Assembly (NCBI GenBank): GCA_047967505.1
Contig: CM106538.1
Origin: Dipteris shenzhenensis
Lineage: Eukaryota; Polypodiophyta; Polypodiopsida; Gleicheniales
Direction: 5' to 3' (one strand)
Length of the DNA: 64,000 bases
In this document: positions 12,601-22,877 of the stretch, in pieces
How the letters are laid out: every line of letters begins with the position of its first letter
Position numbering within the stretch: the first letter of the stretch is position 1
Notes under the pieces: model-generated
Databases searched by the model: none
Seen by the model: the letters and a program-made list of their open reading frames with translations, nothing else
What the model was told of the DNA's origin: nothing
Translations under genes and position numbers: made by a program

Positions 12601-12711
12601 GTTTTACAATTGACGGAGAGTCACGGAGTGACTGGTGCTAGGTACGTAGTAAGTGAGCATGCCTTGGCGTATTGTGGCTCCAGAATCGCAGCCTGCACGT
12701 TGCCTTTTCTT

Positions 12712-12945
12712 ATGTTCATTCGTGGATTCCTGTCAGGCTTTTGCCCGACATGCTCCATACTTACATGCCCTACGGGCCACGGCCCCTTAGTGGACACTCG
12801 TCAGCTCCAAGCCTCCAACCCTTTTATTACGAACAGGATAGTTATCGAACCATCGTCGCGGATAGCTCAGCCTACAAAGACGCTGCACGCTGATCTTGTA
12901 GAAGTACTCGTAGAAGTACTGCTGCTCCACCAAACCCGCTGGTGA
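12712..12945 (+). other. Upstream ORF of 77 codons ending 3 nt before the aquaporin start
   Basis: An ATG at 12,712 opens a frame that stays open to a TGA at 12,943-12,945. Only three bases then separate it from the ATG at 12,949. If transcription starts near the candidate TATA box, this uORF lies wholly in the 5' leader and could limit translation or require reinitiation. No coding similarity is recognised in it. Confidence 0.35.
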
Positions 12946-12948
12946 CTA

Positions 12949-14717
12949 ATGGAGGAGGGTCAAGCTGGCGAGCCAAAGCTAGGCAGCGCATCATCTTTCT
13001 CGAAAGAGAGTTGGCCAATCAGGACTCCAGACCTTGTGAAGAAGGTTGTTACTTCTGGTAGACTGCCAGATCAATATTAATGATGCCTTCAACTTCCAAC
13101 AAAGTATTTGCTGTGTCAGTTTCGTTAGTAAAAGAGGTGGAAGCCGAAGCTAGCTGTGGATTTTTTTCAAGTACTGGAGCTAGATTTTATAGTTCGCATG
13201 GTAGAAATAGTCACGGATCTGAAGACGTTGTGTATGCGGTATGAGCAAAGGTTTAGCCATAGGATAATCTTATGCGGACTTGATAGACAATATCTCGAGG
13301 TTGCTAACTTACCGAAGTCGGGATAATGCATGCGTCTAATCGGTTTTTGCTGTGCCGTTAATTTTCGCTTCATCTCAAAAGCAGGTAGCACATTTGGAGC
13401 TAACACTCGGTATTTCGTTTTTATGGAAGCTTGCATCTGAGTTCATTGGCACCTTCATAGTTATTTTTGGGGCAGCCGGATCAAGTATCATGAATGAAAA
13501 GACCAATGGCAAGGTTACGTACATGGGGCTTGCAGCAGGAGCCGGGTTAGTTGTTATGGCAGTGATATTAGCAACGGGGCACATATCTGGAGCACACATA
13601 AATCCAGCAATAACGATTGCCTTCGCGACATTTAAACATTTTCCTTGGGTACAGGTAATAGGAACGGCTTCTTGAGGCTCCATGGTGAACTATCTTATGC
13701 AGCTAAAGTATCTCAGTAGGACGACATTTCCGAACTCCGGAGTCTTGGACTTTGCATGACTGTATTGTGCTAGAACTATCTGGAAGGCCACATCATTGTG
13801 ATTTTGTACTCATTCTTATTAATAACGCGTTGTTATCGAATTTCAGGTGCCTCTCTACATCGCGGCTCAGGTTTCTGGCTCTATATGTTCATCGTTCGTT
13901 CTAATGTTCCTTTTTAAGCCCGATCACCATGGAGGCGTAAGTCTTCCATCAGGATCTGTGTGGCAGTCTTTCTTCGCGGAGTTTGTTTTGACCTCTATCC
14001 TTATGTTCGTGGTGACCGCTGTCTCTACAGATACCCGCGCTGTAAAACTCTAACGTCTAGCTGGAGAAAAACTCAACGTCTTAAAGCCATGAAAATCATT
14101 CAATGCGTTCAGCTCTAATAATTTGAAGCAATTGGACGCATTCTAATGTGGTCTGCCTGTCACGCTTTCTAAATTCTTAAATATGCACAGATTTAATGCA
14201 ATCTCATCAGTGTACACAAGTCACTTTTGAAACTCTCCGACACATGTAAGGATAGTAGAGATGTGCAGGTTGGCGAATTGGCAGGCATAGCCGTGGGAGT
14301 CACTGTAATCCTCAACAACCTTGCTGCCGGGTGAGTCCAGAAGACGCTGAAGCCTCAAACACATCGCCGGCTGACATGCTTATGTTATGATTGTTCGATA
14401 CTAGGGGCAAATTCGACCAATCTGCAGGTGAAGAGTGATGCTATGGTTTCCCATCATCCACAGACAGTTCTGATTCCTGTGTGATTGTTTGACGCTGAGA
14501 TCGCAGGGGTATATCGGGAGCTTCAATGAACCCTGCGAGAAGTTTGGGTCCTGCAGTAGCTGCCCACAACTACAAGGACTTGTGGGTGTACATCACCGGT
14601 CCAATAGGTGGCGCGATAGTAGGAGCAGCAGCTTACAGCTTTATTAGGGTTTATAAAGAGCATCCAGCTGGAGGAGAGGAATCAGTGAGAATCTCAAGCT
14701 TTAGACAATTTCCTTAG
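12949..14717 (+). CDS. NIP-type aquaporin, NIP5/6-like (class II), five exons
   Basis: This is a plasma-membrane channel of the nodulin-26-like family, probably passing boric acid, metalloids or small solutes. The model is exon 1 12,949-13,044, exon 2 13,385-13,654, exon 3 13,847-14,041, exon 4 14,269-14,330 and exon 5 14,507-14,717. All introns are GT-AG, and the sum is 834 nt, i.e. 277 aa, normal for NIPs. An in-frame TGA lies just before the start ATG. The exon 1 donor (AAG|GTTGTT) is chosen because it keeps the frame. The first NPA is at residues 105-107 ([11 protein letters not shown]), the second at 216-218 (SGASMNPAR). Wording such as [20 protein letters not shown] and HFPW matches NIP5;1-type proteins. 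By alignment to AQP1 the selectivity filter reads Ala85-Asn204-Ala213-Arg219. Asn at H5 is unusual, since NIP5;1 has Ile there. There are no internal stops or frameshifts. It is the only gene here that looks functional. Confidence 0.92.
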
Positions 14718-15885
14718 AATGTGACAAAGTCAACAAACAAGGGTGGCATAAATCACTAAGCCGAAGGCAATTTCCTTAGAATTGTGTTCAAGTGTGTTGA
14801 ATGAAACAAGGTGGTAAAACAACTCGAACCATCCGGGCAAAGGAAGAAAGGTATTGAAAATGCATACATGTACGCCTTGCTTTGGCATACAAATATCACC
14901 CTCTTCTTGTGAGTAGTGTTTTTAATGCTTTAACAAATTATGTTTGATGTCAATCGATTTTTATGGTCATATGGGACTTTTATCATCTACACTATAGCCT
15001 TCAAACAATAAAATCATATCTCCATTAGCTACTAGTGAAAGAGAGGATGCCCTCGAAACCTTTAAAAACCATCCGAGTGGTCCACTTAAAAATACGTCCA
15101 TAGCATATGGGTTCAACATAAGAGGCTTTTAATCTAGAAAACTCACATAAATATACATATATGAGGGGGTTTTCAATTGAAAAAAAACAAGTTTTTATAA
15201 ATAAATTCAAATGCATGCAATCCCTTGTATAAGAACGGGTTTAAATATTAGCCCTTATGCAAGTTATATGCAAGGTTTTTTGATGCCCATAATATGAAAA
15301 CTGCACTTGATGGATAATAACACAAGATTGAGGTTTACACACTATACAAGGATCAGATGTCACAAGGCTAAAAAGGTATTGCCAGCTATATTGGTCATTT
15401 TCACAGATCGTGGAAGAGTAGCTTTAATAATGCAAAGATGCCCAAATAAGTAAGAATGTGAGTGTATAGAATATGTGCAAAACTCAAGAGTCATGATGAC
15501 ATAGGCCAACAACCTCGAGTGCATCCCTTGGGGAAGACTAATCACTAACAAAATCCCAAGTTAAGACTAATGAAACCTCCAATCAATAACAAGCCCAAAC
15601 ACTAGCACATTCATATTTTGATTAAGACATTGACCTTAGAAAAGTAGCACTATTTGAAAGACCCTTGCCTAGAACAATAGTTAAATATAATGTTTTAGTA
15701 CATGTGAGGCTAAAGAAAGCTCAAATTAATTGTACTTTAGCTGATGAGAAAGACACACAAAGAAAGCTACTAAAACTTGAGTGATAAACTGCGAGGTACT
15801 TTAGCTGATGAGAATTTCACTCAAAGAAATCTTAGCCTACTAAAACTTGAGCTATACACTTTTGTTTAATGGTGTGTCTGGGCTA
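14718..15885. other. Intergenic DNA downstream of the aquaporin
   Basis: No gene is seen. A segment at 15,025-15,260 (GGTTCAACATAAGAGGC, then TTTTAATCTA) resembles 36,740-36,840 and so belongs to a dispersed repeat. A two-copy tandem repeat of about 64 bp lies at 15,733-15,860, marked by TACTTTAGCTGATGAGAA. Confidence 0.6.
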
Positions 15886-15889
15886 TGTT

Positions 15890-17000
15890 TGTTGGAATAG
15901 ACCCATCGATATATGCATCGAGCCTCGATAAAAGTGAACAATAGCGGGCCCATTGGTATGCATGTCAGTAAAGCCATTGGGGACTTATGCTTGGATTGTT
16001 TAAATAAAAATTTCATGGAACAGAATGGGGCTCATTTTGGTCCTATTCAGCCCCACTATAATTGAAAACTATCACATCATGTATTTTAGAAGTTCCCTTC
16101 AAAAGATGGTTGTATGAAAATGAATACATACATACATGCCAATTTGGCAATGTATCCATGATCTATCTCTATCAAAGGTCACACCCATGAGCTGCCTCAT
16201 GTGAGATACAACTAGCAAAACTCTAACATCTTCAATGATCTCGTGTGATGACTCATCCACATCATATGGCAGCTCGAGGGTTGTCAATGGGCCTATGGTG
16301 GTAGATGGCATGGTAGTGGTTCTTGTAGCAGCTGGCATGGGCCATATAGTAGCACTAGGGGTACTAGATGGCATGGAGGTGGGCATACCCATGAGGCTAG
16401 AGGTGACTCTACTAGCAGGCTGTGTCTCACAATGGTTTGGCAAGCTCTAATTTGTGCACTCTACCACATCATCTAAACCAAATCCACAACATCTTGATCT
16501 CATCTTGATCTTCTACGATGACGATGCCGGCCCCTACTGACTATGCCTGACTATGAGGTTCTCCCTCCATTAGGAGATGACGTACCGTTTGGACTCAAAG
16601 GAGAGACATAAGTGGACGTCTAGCAAGACATATCCAAGGCTGCCTGGATTCATGAATATAGAGATTAGCTGATTTGGAATCATCTACAAGATCCATGAAT
16701 ACATGGATCTTTGGCTCGACTCTAATGTAGAGGCAATGACTGGTAAACATAGCTATTATATTGAAAAGATGCAAAAAAATAAATAAATAACTTGAATCAA
16801 TAAGAGAAATTATGAGGAAATTACATGCCTGGAATCATCTACAAGATCCATGAATACATTTACGATAAGCTCATTCGGAATCATCTGCGCCCATCAAATC
16901 TTGGAAGATTTGAGTACCTGCAACCTGCATTCACCTTGCAACAAATGCCCTGCAACCCGCACGCACCTTGATGTGACCTTGCATAGACTTTGGTTTGCCA
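15890..17000. repeat. Dispersed repeat, copy 1 (related to 43.4-44.9 kb)
   Basis: Several blocks recur in the same order and orientation at 43.4-44.9 kb. They are CAGCCCCACTATAATT followed by AGTTCCCTTC; AAAATGAATACA; and the pair CATCTACAAG and CCATGAATACATGGATCT followed by ACTTGAATCAAT. The shared collinear order shows a common mobile or duplicated unit of about 1.1-1.5 kb. Within this copy the phrase ATCATCTACAAGATCCATGA occurs twice, at about 16,682 and 16,836. No protein family is recognised. Confidence 0.6.
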
Positions 17001-17049
17001 TTGTCTTCTTTCGGGTAAGTTGTCTTCTATTCTTTGTTTGCCTCACCAG

Positions 17050-17980
17050 CTAGCTTCTCTCTCTAGACTGATCGTGGCCATGGAATCAATGGAAATATGC
17101 AGCTTGCCATGGCTTGCAAGAGAAGCAGACAGAGGCTACAAAACAAGAAAGCCAAAAAGCAAGGTTAAGGCACAAGGAATAGAGTGCAGGTCGAGGAAAG
17201 CATTGGCATGGTATCAAATCAACAATGGAATTAGACACTTTTGCAACATCTGCAAAGGGAGAAACAATGAGAACAAAGAAAACTCCTTGCACAGCAATAG
17301 CAAGAAGCGGTTGTAGATGCACACATTCGATCATTGCCATCGGAGCAAAGAACACGAGCTATGGTATCACGATTGGTGGGAGCATTTGAGGCAGTAACAT
17401 CATGCCATTTAGGGGATTACCATTCTCGAGTCTTCACAAGCTTTAACCTGCACCCTAAAGTTCATAGAGTTACAACCCTACCAACACCTTGGGAGATGAA
17501 CGCCCAAGAAGCGATGCTTTCTAACCTGAGAAATGGCTTACAAAGAGTGAAAGAGGTACACAGCTTAGATCAACTAGCTACAAAGAGGGTGACATTAGCT
17601 ATGTTGGTGTCCCCTGAAACAAAGGAGAAACAGCTTGGGCGCATAATGTCGAAGATGTTGTCAATCAAAAGGGCCACCGTGGCTCTAGCGGTTGAACATA
17701 GAGCAGAAGCAATGCACGATCATCCTGATCCGAGAAGTCTATGGGCTTCAACATAATGCAAGAAAAGGAGTTACAACCTAGGTGCAAAAGTCATTGCTAC
17801 AGTGGTGACATTTTGGCACGAAAATACGAGAGTTTCTCCAAATAGAAAGGACATCTGTACGAAAGATAGGATGAAATGTGTTTGAAGAGCACATCACACA
17901 CATGCTAGATACAACGCAGGTCAATGGTGCCTAAACCAGCCCAGTGGTTGTTTGTGATTGGAGCTTTGGGATAGTTTACT
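17050..17980 (+). pseudogene. Unknown transposon-type ORF, possibly DUF7869-family N-terminal half
   Basis: The longest open part, 17,334-17,756, reads LPSEQRTRAMVSRLVGAFEA and RVTLAMLVSPETKEKQLGRI. The frame continues past a TAA at about 17,754 into GAKVIATVVTFWHENTRVSP followed by NRKDI. That phrase has the style of the region before the DUF7869 domain in transposon-derived proteins. A DUF7869-like piece sits on the other strand at 38.2-39.2 kb. No start or end could be fixed, and the link between the two pieces is inference. Confidence 0.35.
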
Positions 17981-18660
17981 TGTTTCTTTTCTTAAACTAG
18001 GCTTGGACTAAATGTGATTGTCCTAAACTAGCCCAGTTGTTGGAACGTCATGCTACCATAGGCTGGTTCAGCTCAATCGCCAGTGATGTGATTGTCCTGA
18101 ACCAGCATGGTTGAATAGACATTAGTTGTTGTCCAATTGGGTGGCATGGTTGAGCAAAAATTAACAACAATAAATTTTGTAATATATTATTATTTTACTA
18201 AACTAGCTCGGTGGTTTGAACATCATGCAGCCGTGGCTGCTTCAGCTCAATCACCAGTTATGTGATTGTCCTAAACCAGCGTGGTTGAATAGACATTAGT
18301 TGTTGACCAGCTCGGTGGTTCAAATTATTGTGTTTCTTAGTACTTAAATTCGTTAAATTTCATTTCCTTCTATTCGGGTCATATACCACTGTTAAATTGT
18401 GGAATTTAGAACTGAAAAGAAATATATTATTATTTTCTAATGGTGAAATTCACAAATGAAAAGCAATATACTTGTTATTGTCTAATATGTGAAGTTGAGA
18501 CCGCCAGGATAAACCATCTTGGTGGTTAAAACTGTGATAGTTTCCTAAACCATCCCGGTGGTTAAAATTATGACTGTCCTAAACATGTCCTTAACTAGCC
18601 TGGTGATTAAAATTGTGATTGTCCTAAACCAGTGCAGTGGTTGAAAATTGTTTTGCTTCA
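17925..18660. repeat. Array of a palindromic CTAAACCAGCNNGGTGGTT motif
   Basis: About ten copies of a motif close to CTAAACCAGCCCGGTGGTTA occur at irregular spacing, often after GTGATTGTC. The ends AACCA and TGGTT are complementary, so each copy is an imperfect palindrome. A longer block around 18,066-18,140 recurs at 18,235-18,310. Such arrays are typical of subterminal binding sites of DNA transposons. It directly follows the unknown ORF at 17.05-17.98 kb. Confidence 0.65.
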
Positions 18661-18770
18661 TTATATACGTTAATTAGACTGTGTTTTGTAGTCTTTTAAT
18701 AGTAGCAAAAAGGGGGCTCATTGTTATGTTATTCCTGCATGTTGGGTCAACAGACGGAGTTATATCTCAA

Positions 18771-19740
18771 CAAAAATGCCAAAACCCACCATGGCACGAA
18801 TTTGGCCATTTGTACACCCTCCACATGGCCAAATTCGCACCATGGTGGGTTTTTGCATTTTTGGACACCCCATGACATCCCAACCAACTTTGTCTTCAGT
18901 GCTATGGTCGAATTCCTTCAACATTTGCCAAAAATGGACATTGGAATGGCCCAAATCATCAAATTCCTTCATCTACCTAATTGAAATCCATGAGATGCAT
19001 CAACTTCAACATAGATAAACATGGAAAAGAAAATATTCACAAAGTAACTTAGCAAATGATAGTTGGTCAATATGACAACTTATGTGCCTTGTAGCACAGC
19101 TCTGGTAAGAACCTTAGGCAATATATTCTCTATATAATTTCTTGCGCTTTGGAGGAACCTTGTAGGTTGACTATGTCAATGTAATTTTTAATTTAATCCA
19201 GAAGACTTTGATCTTCCACTACATCACCTTGTAAATTTTAATTTTCTTTGTTTATCTTGCCTTTGGAGCCACCTTTTAGGTTGGCTATGTCAATGAAATA
19301 TTTGATTTCATATCACTAAATCACCTTGAAATAATTTGATGCATTACGTGAGAAAATATATATTTTGAAGAGGAATCTAAAATTTTTATTTTCTATGTTT
19401 TCTTAGTCATGGAGGTTGGCTATGTCCGTGTATCTTTTATTTTAATTTTTAGGTTTGCTACTATATCACCTTGTGAAGGATTGATGCACTTCATGATTTC
19501 CTATGAAGAAATATAGATTTTGAAGAGGTAGATGAAGGAGTTTGACAACTTTGGCCATTTTGATGTCCATTTTTGGCAAAAATAAAGGAGGAATTTGACC
19601 ATGGCGCAGAAGGCAAAGTTGGTTAGGACATCATGGGGTGTCCAAAAATGCACAAACCCTTTTTTGGACACCCCATGATGTCCTGATCAACTTTGCCTTT
19701 TGCACCGTGGCCAAATTCCTCCTACATTTGCCAAAAATGG
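18771..19740. repeat. Nested fold-back structure of about 970 bp
   Basis: Three inverted repeats are stacked. The 5' hairpin pairs 18,771-18,808 with 18,826-18,863 (38-bp arms, 17-nt loop). The outer pair is 18,851-18,977 with 19,528-19,655 (about 127 bp each). The 3' hairpin pairs 19,567-19,648 with 19,661-19,740 (about 80-bp arms, 12-nt loop). GGACACCCCATGA and its complement are shared by all parts. This is a fold-back or MITE-like element whose transcript would be strongly double-stranded. Confidence 0.8.
19140..19525. repeat. Three diverged tandem units inside the fold-back
   Basis: The phrases TAGGTTGACTATGTCAATGT, TAGGTTGGCTATGTCAATGA and GAGGTTGGCTATGTCCGTGT mark three units about 120-145 bp apart. 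Each is followed by a CACCTTGTGAA-like block. They form the spacer between the outer arms of the fold-back. Confidence 0.65.
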
Positions 19741-19769
19741 TCACCAAAATTACCAAAATTGGTAAAGAG

Positions 19770-21330
19770 TATTATTTTAACTTGGAATATTCATAATATT
19801 TTCCTAAATTATTTTTACAAAAATATATATACAAGTAATAGAACTTACTTGCATGGAATATGAAGAGAATAGTAAATAGCTATAACTTTTGCGCTATAAC
19901 TCCGATTGTAAATTTTTTTAGTTCAAAATCGAGAGCATGAGTACCTCTATGATATTTGACTAGAGAAATATGGTCTACTGCCCTATTTTTCCCCGAATGT
20001 TCAAATTGAATGTAGAAGAACTTCAAAAATCAGTCACAAGAAGTGGTCATAAATTTGTAATTACTTTGGATACAAATGAAGGAAAAGGGACAAGTTTGCA
20101 TCTAAAAGGTTCACCTCTCTACACAACAAACTTGGAGGTGGTGTATTCAATACTCTACAATTCAAAGTGACATTACCTTATAGTGAATTAACAACACATT
20201 CATAGTTTCAATCATGACTCAATCAAAATTATTGCTTATGACATGGTATCTTGCAAGGAAGAGAATGTGATAAAATGTACATTTTTGTATTATAATCTCT
20301 CCATTCAAATACAAAGACTCTTCATAGCATGTCCTCCTCTTTACTACCTCTAATAAATAATAAAAAGAGGCTTTTGAAATCCCCAAGTAAGATCCTAATA
20401 CTAATACCATTAAGGCTCTCCTCTCAGGGTAGCCTGGCACAAAGCTTTTTTACACCATTGCCAATGTGATACAATGCAATAGGGGAAGCCATGTGATGTG
20501 GATCACAATGATCAAGCTATCAATACTTTGATGCACTTGAGTAGTTAAGTAGGCCATTCTAAAAATCGGATGTGGAAGACCACAACGTATCCTCCTACTC
20601 GACTAATATAGTGCACCAATGAGTGATCTCAAATGCCTCCTGCATCAATTTAACAACCATTACATTAGCAAACCTAACAAAGCACATTACATTAAAAGAC
20701 CATAAAATATAAATCAATACATAGGATGCTTACCATCATGGCATTGTCTCCTTTAATGATGCAAGCAAGGCAAATAGGTATAAACTGTAAACTTTAGACA
20801 TGAAAACTTTAGGCATGAAAACTTTATACATATTACCTGAAAACTTTGGACATGAAACCACATAGTAAAACCATCAATTCTTTTAATTTCCTCCAAGTCA
20901 CGAAGAAAACCTATGCAAATTTCAAAATGCCCAACCTACAATTTATGGACAGCTTGTACTAGTCAAACACATTGTTTGATGTTGCACGAGGGATAAAATG
21001 GACATTTTCATGCATTTCTCTAGATTCTTGCCTACTATTTCACCATTTCAAATAAAGTTGAAGGACTAAACATTTCGTTTTCCATGACTAAAAGGTATTC
21101 CTACACATAACTTACAGACACTAGTCCATTGTCTGTTATATCAAAGATTCCACTACATCCCACTCCTATGTTAAAATAGGATCTTGTAAAGAAGATAGGC
21201 AAGGAAGGTACATAGTTTAAGAAATACGTCCTTCCTTTTGGGAAGCTTATGTGGACCCGTGGCAAAACCTTCCATGACTATCTAGTTAGTCAAACTGTAA
21301 GTTCAAGTCATCCAATGCATTTTTCATGTT
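19770..21330. other. AT-rich DNA, no gene seen
   Basis: Only short reading frames occur, the longest 60-75 codons, without recognisable motifs. No clear repeat ends or RNA genes are seen. Confidence 0.55.
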
Positions 21331-21332
21331 CT

Positions 21333-21580
21333 AAAACACACTAGAGCTCACAATATTATCAACTTCTATTACTTTCTTCCTTACCATGCCTTTAGAACAC
21401 ACTAGAGCTCACAATATTGCCATCTTTGGCCACTTTGGTCACTTTGTTCCTGACCATGCCTCTAGAACACACTAGAGCTCACAATATTGCTAGCTTGTGT
21501 GACTTTCTTCCTGACCATGCCTTTAGAACACATGAGCTCACAGCATTACCACCTTGTGTCACTGTGTTCCAAACCATGCC
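21333..21580. repeat. Four-copy tandem repeat, 60-70 bp unit
   Basis: The block ACCATGCCTTTAGAACACAC followed by TAGAGCTCACAATATTG recurs four times. The GAGCTCACA part starts near 21,344, 21,405, 21,475 and 21,534. The last copy is the most diverged. Confidence 0.8.
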
Positions 21581-21589
21581 TGTTGGGAA

Positions 21590-21890
21590 AACAATAGCTG
21601 GAGGAGAGGAAAGAGCAGTTGTATCCTATATGAGAAGGAAAAGAAAGAGGGAAAAAGCTCCTGTAGGAGAGCAAAGAGTTGTTGTAGTAGAAGGAAAAGT
21701 GCCTGTAGGAGGGAAAAGAGCACCTATACCAGAAGGAGAAGTGCTTGCAGAAGGGGCATTGCAGTAGGAGCAGCTCTCCTCCAAGAGGGAAGGCCAGTAG
21801 CCTTTGAAAGCAAGAAGCTTTTATTATGCTCATATATTATTGACACTAAGAATAAACCAACTGTCTTTCCAGAGACATTTACGTATTAAC
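21590..21890 (+). pseudogene. Ty3/gypsy RNase H scrap behind a purine-rich repeat
   Basis: At about 21,763-21,860 one frame reads VGAALLQEGRPVAFESKKL. This matches the start of the RNase H domain in Ty3/gypsy pol (usual form GAVLMQ...PIAFESRKL). The preceding 170 bp is a purine-rich minisatellite with units ending in GTAGGAGGG or GTAGAAGG. Only about 40 codons of pol remain. Confidence 0.6.
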
Positions 21891-22009
21891 ATGGGAGTAA
21901 GATGTCTGTGAAAGCATGCAAGACCAATGGAGACTTATCACCATAGAACATTCCCAAATTTTGTGTGGCCTTCAAGTAACCTTCAATGTACAGAGTCTTA
22001 AATCTATTA

Positions 22010-22450
22010 GGAGCAATTGGATGAGTGTGAAAGAAGAAAGGCGAGAGAAACAGCTAGAATGATTGTGAGAGAAGAAAGATGGTGCATGTTATTTTCTAGC
22101 ATATCTCTCAGGCATGCTAAAAATTTCCACGAGGGTAGATCAAGAGAGGAAAGAGAAGGTAGAGGGAGAGCATAAGGGGATACAGGAGAGGAGGCACAGA
22201 AACAATGAGAAGAGCAAGAGAGAGAAGACCAACTACAGGAGGTGCTGCAACCCAAATTTTGAAAAATGGAGGGACAGAGTAGCTGGACTAGAGCAAAGGA
22301 GAAGAGAGAGAGGGGGTAGGCCTGCAGTAGGCTAGAGGACAAAAGGAATTCATCCAAAAGGTCCCACAATGGAGGGAGAGGGAAGTTGGACCAGAGCAGA
22401 GGAGCAGAGAAAGGGGGCAGACCTATAGTATTAAGGAGATAGAAATGTTA
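22010..22450. repeat. Purine-rich minisatellite-like DNA
   Basis: The plus strand is strongly AG-rich. A block at 22,271-22,340 (GGACTAGAGCAAAGGAG and a GGGGGTAGGCCTGCAGTA end) is repeated in diverged form at 22,372-22,440. Open frames here are composition artefacts. Confidence 0.6.
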
Positions 22451-22462
22451 GAGAGGGAGTGA

Positions 22463-22849
22463 TTGGGTGTATTTAAAACACCTATAGATCTGTCCCTATA
22501 TAGAATAAAATGCAACAATGTTTGTCCTAATGCGTATAGACATTTTATCCCTTTTCACAATAAAGTCTACCAAAAACAGTGCCCTACCAACATGGAGGTG
22601 ATGGCAGCCTTTGCCAGGGCATATGTAAAGGAGTTTAGCCTAGTGTCAATTAAGCAAGGTAGTTCACTTGTGTTTGCTTGGGTAGTTTTTGCTAAACAGC
22701 ACATGGAGGAGTTGCAAAAGAGTGGCTATTTTGACAGCCACTTCACAAAGTGGAATAAAAGCAATGTAGGAATGTCTGCAGTAAGGGATGAGAGGATGAA
22801 TCTTCGAGGAATGTCTGTAGGAATGTCTTCAGTAAGGGATGAGGATTAA
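22463..22849 (+). CDS. Unrecognised 128-codon ORF
   Basis: The ORF reads normally in amino-acid composition (for example NMEVMAAFARAYVKEFSLVS), but I do not recognise a family. Its 3' part contains a short duplication of the GGAATGTCTGCAGTAAGG type, which gives repeated GMSAVRDE units. It ends 29 bp before the copia RT frame opens. It may be part of whatever DNA the copia fragment landed in. Low confidence that it is a real gene. Confidence 0.2.
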   Translation: MGVFKTPIDLSLYRIKCNNVCPNAYRHFIPFHNKVYQKQCPTNMEVMAAFARAYVKEFSLVSIKQGSSLVFAWVVFAKQHMEELQKSGYFDSHFTKWNKSNVGMSAVRDERMNLRGMSVGMSSVRDED

Positions 22850-22877
22850 TCGTTGAGAGATTATATTTCAAAAATGG

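Noticed and set aside
12855-12880. tRNA-like GCGGATAGCTCAG text
   Set aside because: It matches only the D-arm style start. No anticodon stem, T-loop or acceptor closure follows, and it lies in the aquaporin leader.
12600-12948. AUG-stop (ATGTAA) boron-response element as in Arabidopsis NIP5;1
   Set aside because: No ATGTAA was found in this leader; only a longer uORF is present.
13375-13683. 102-codon frame on the minus strand across aquaporin exon 2
   Set aside because: It is a shadow of the coding strand, which carries the NPA motif and splice sites.
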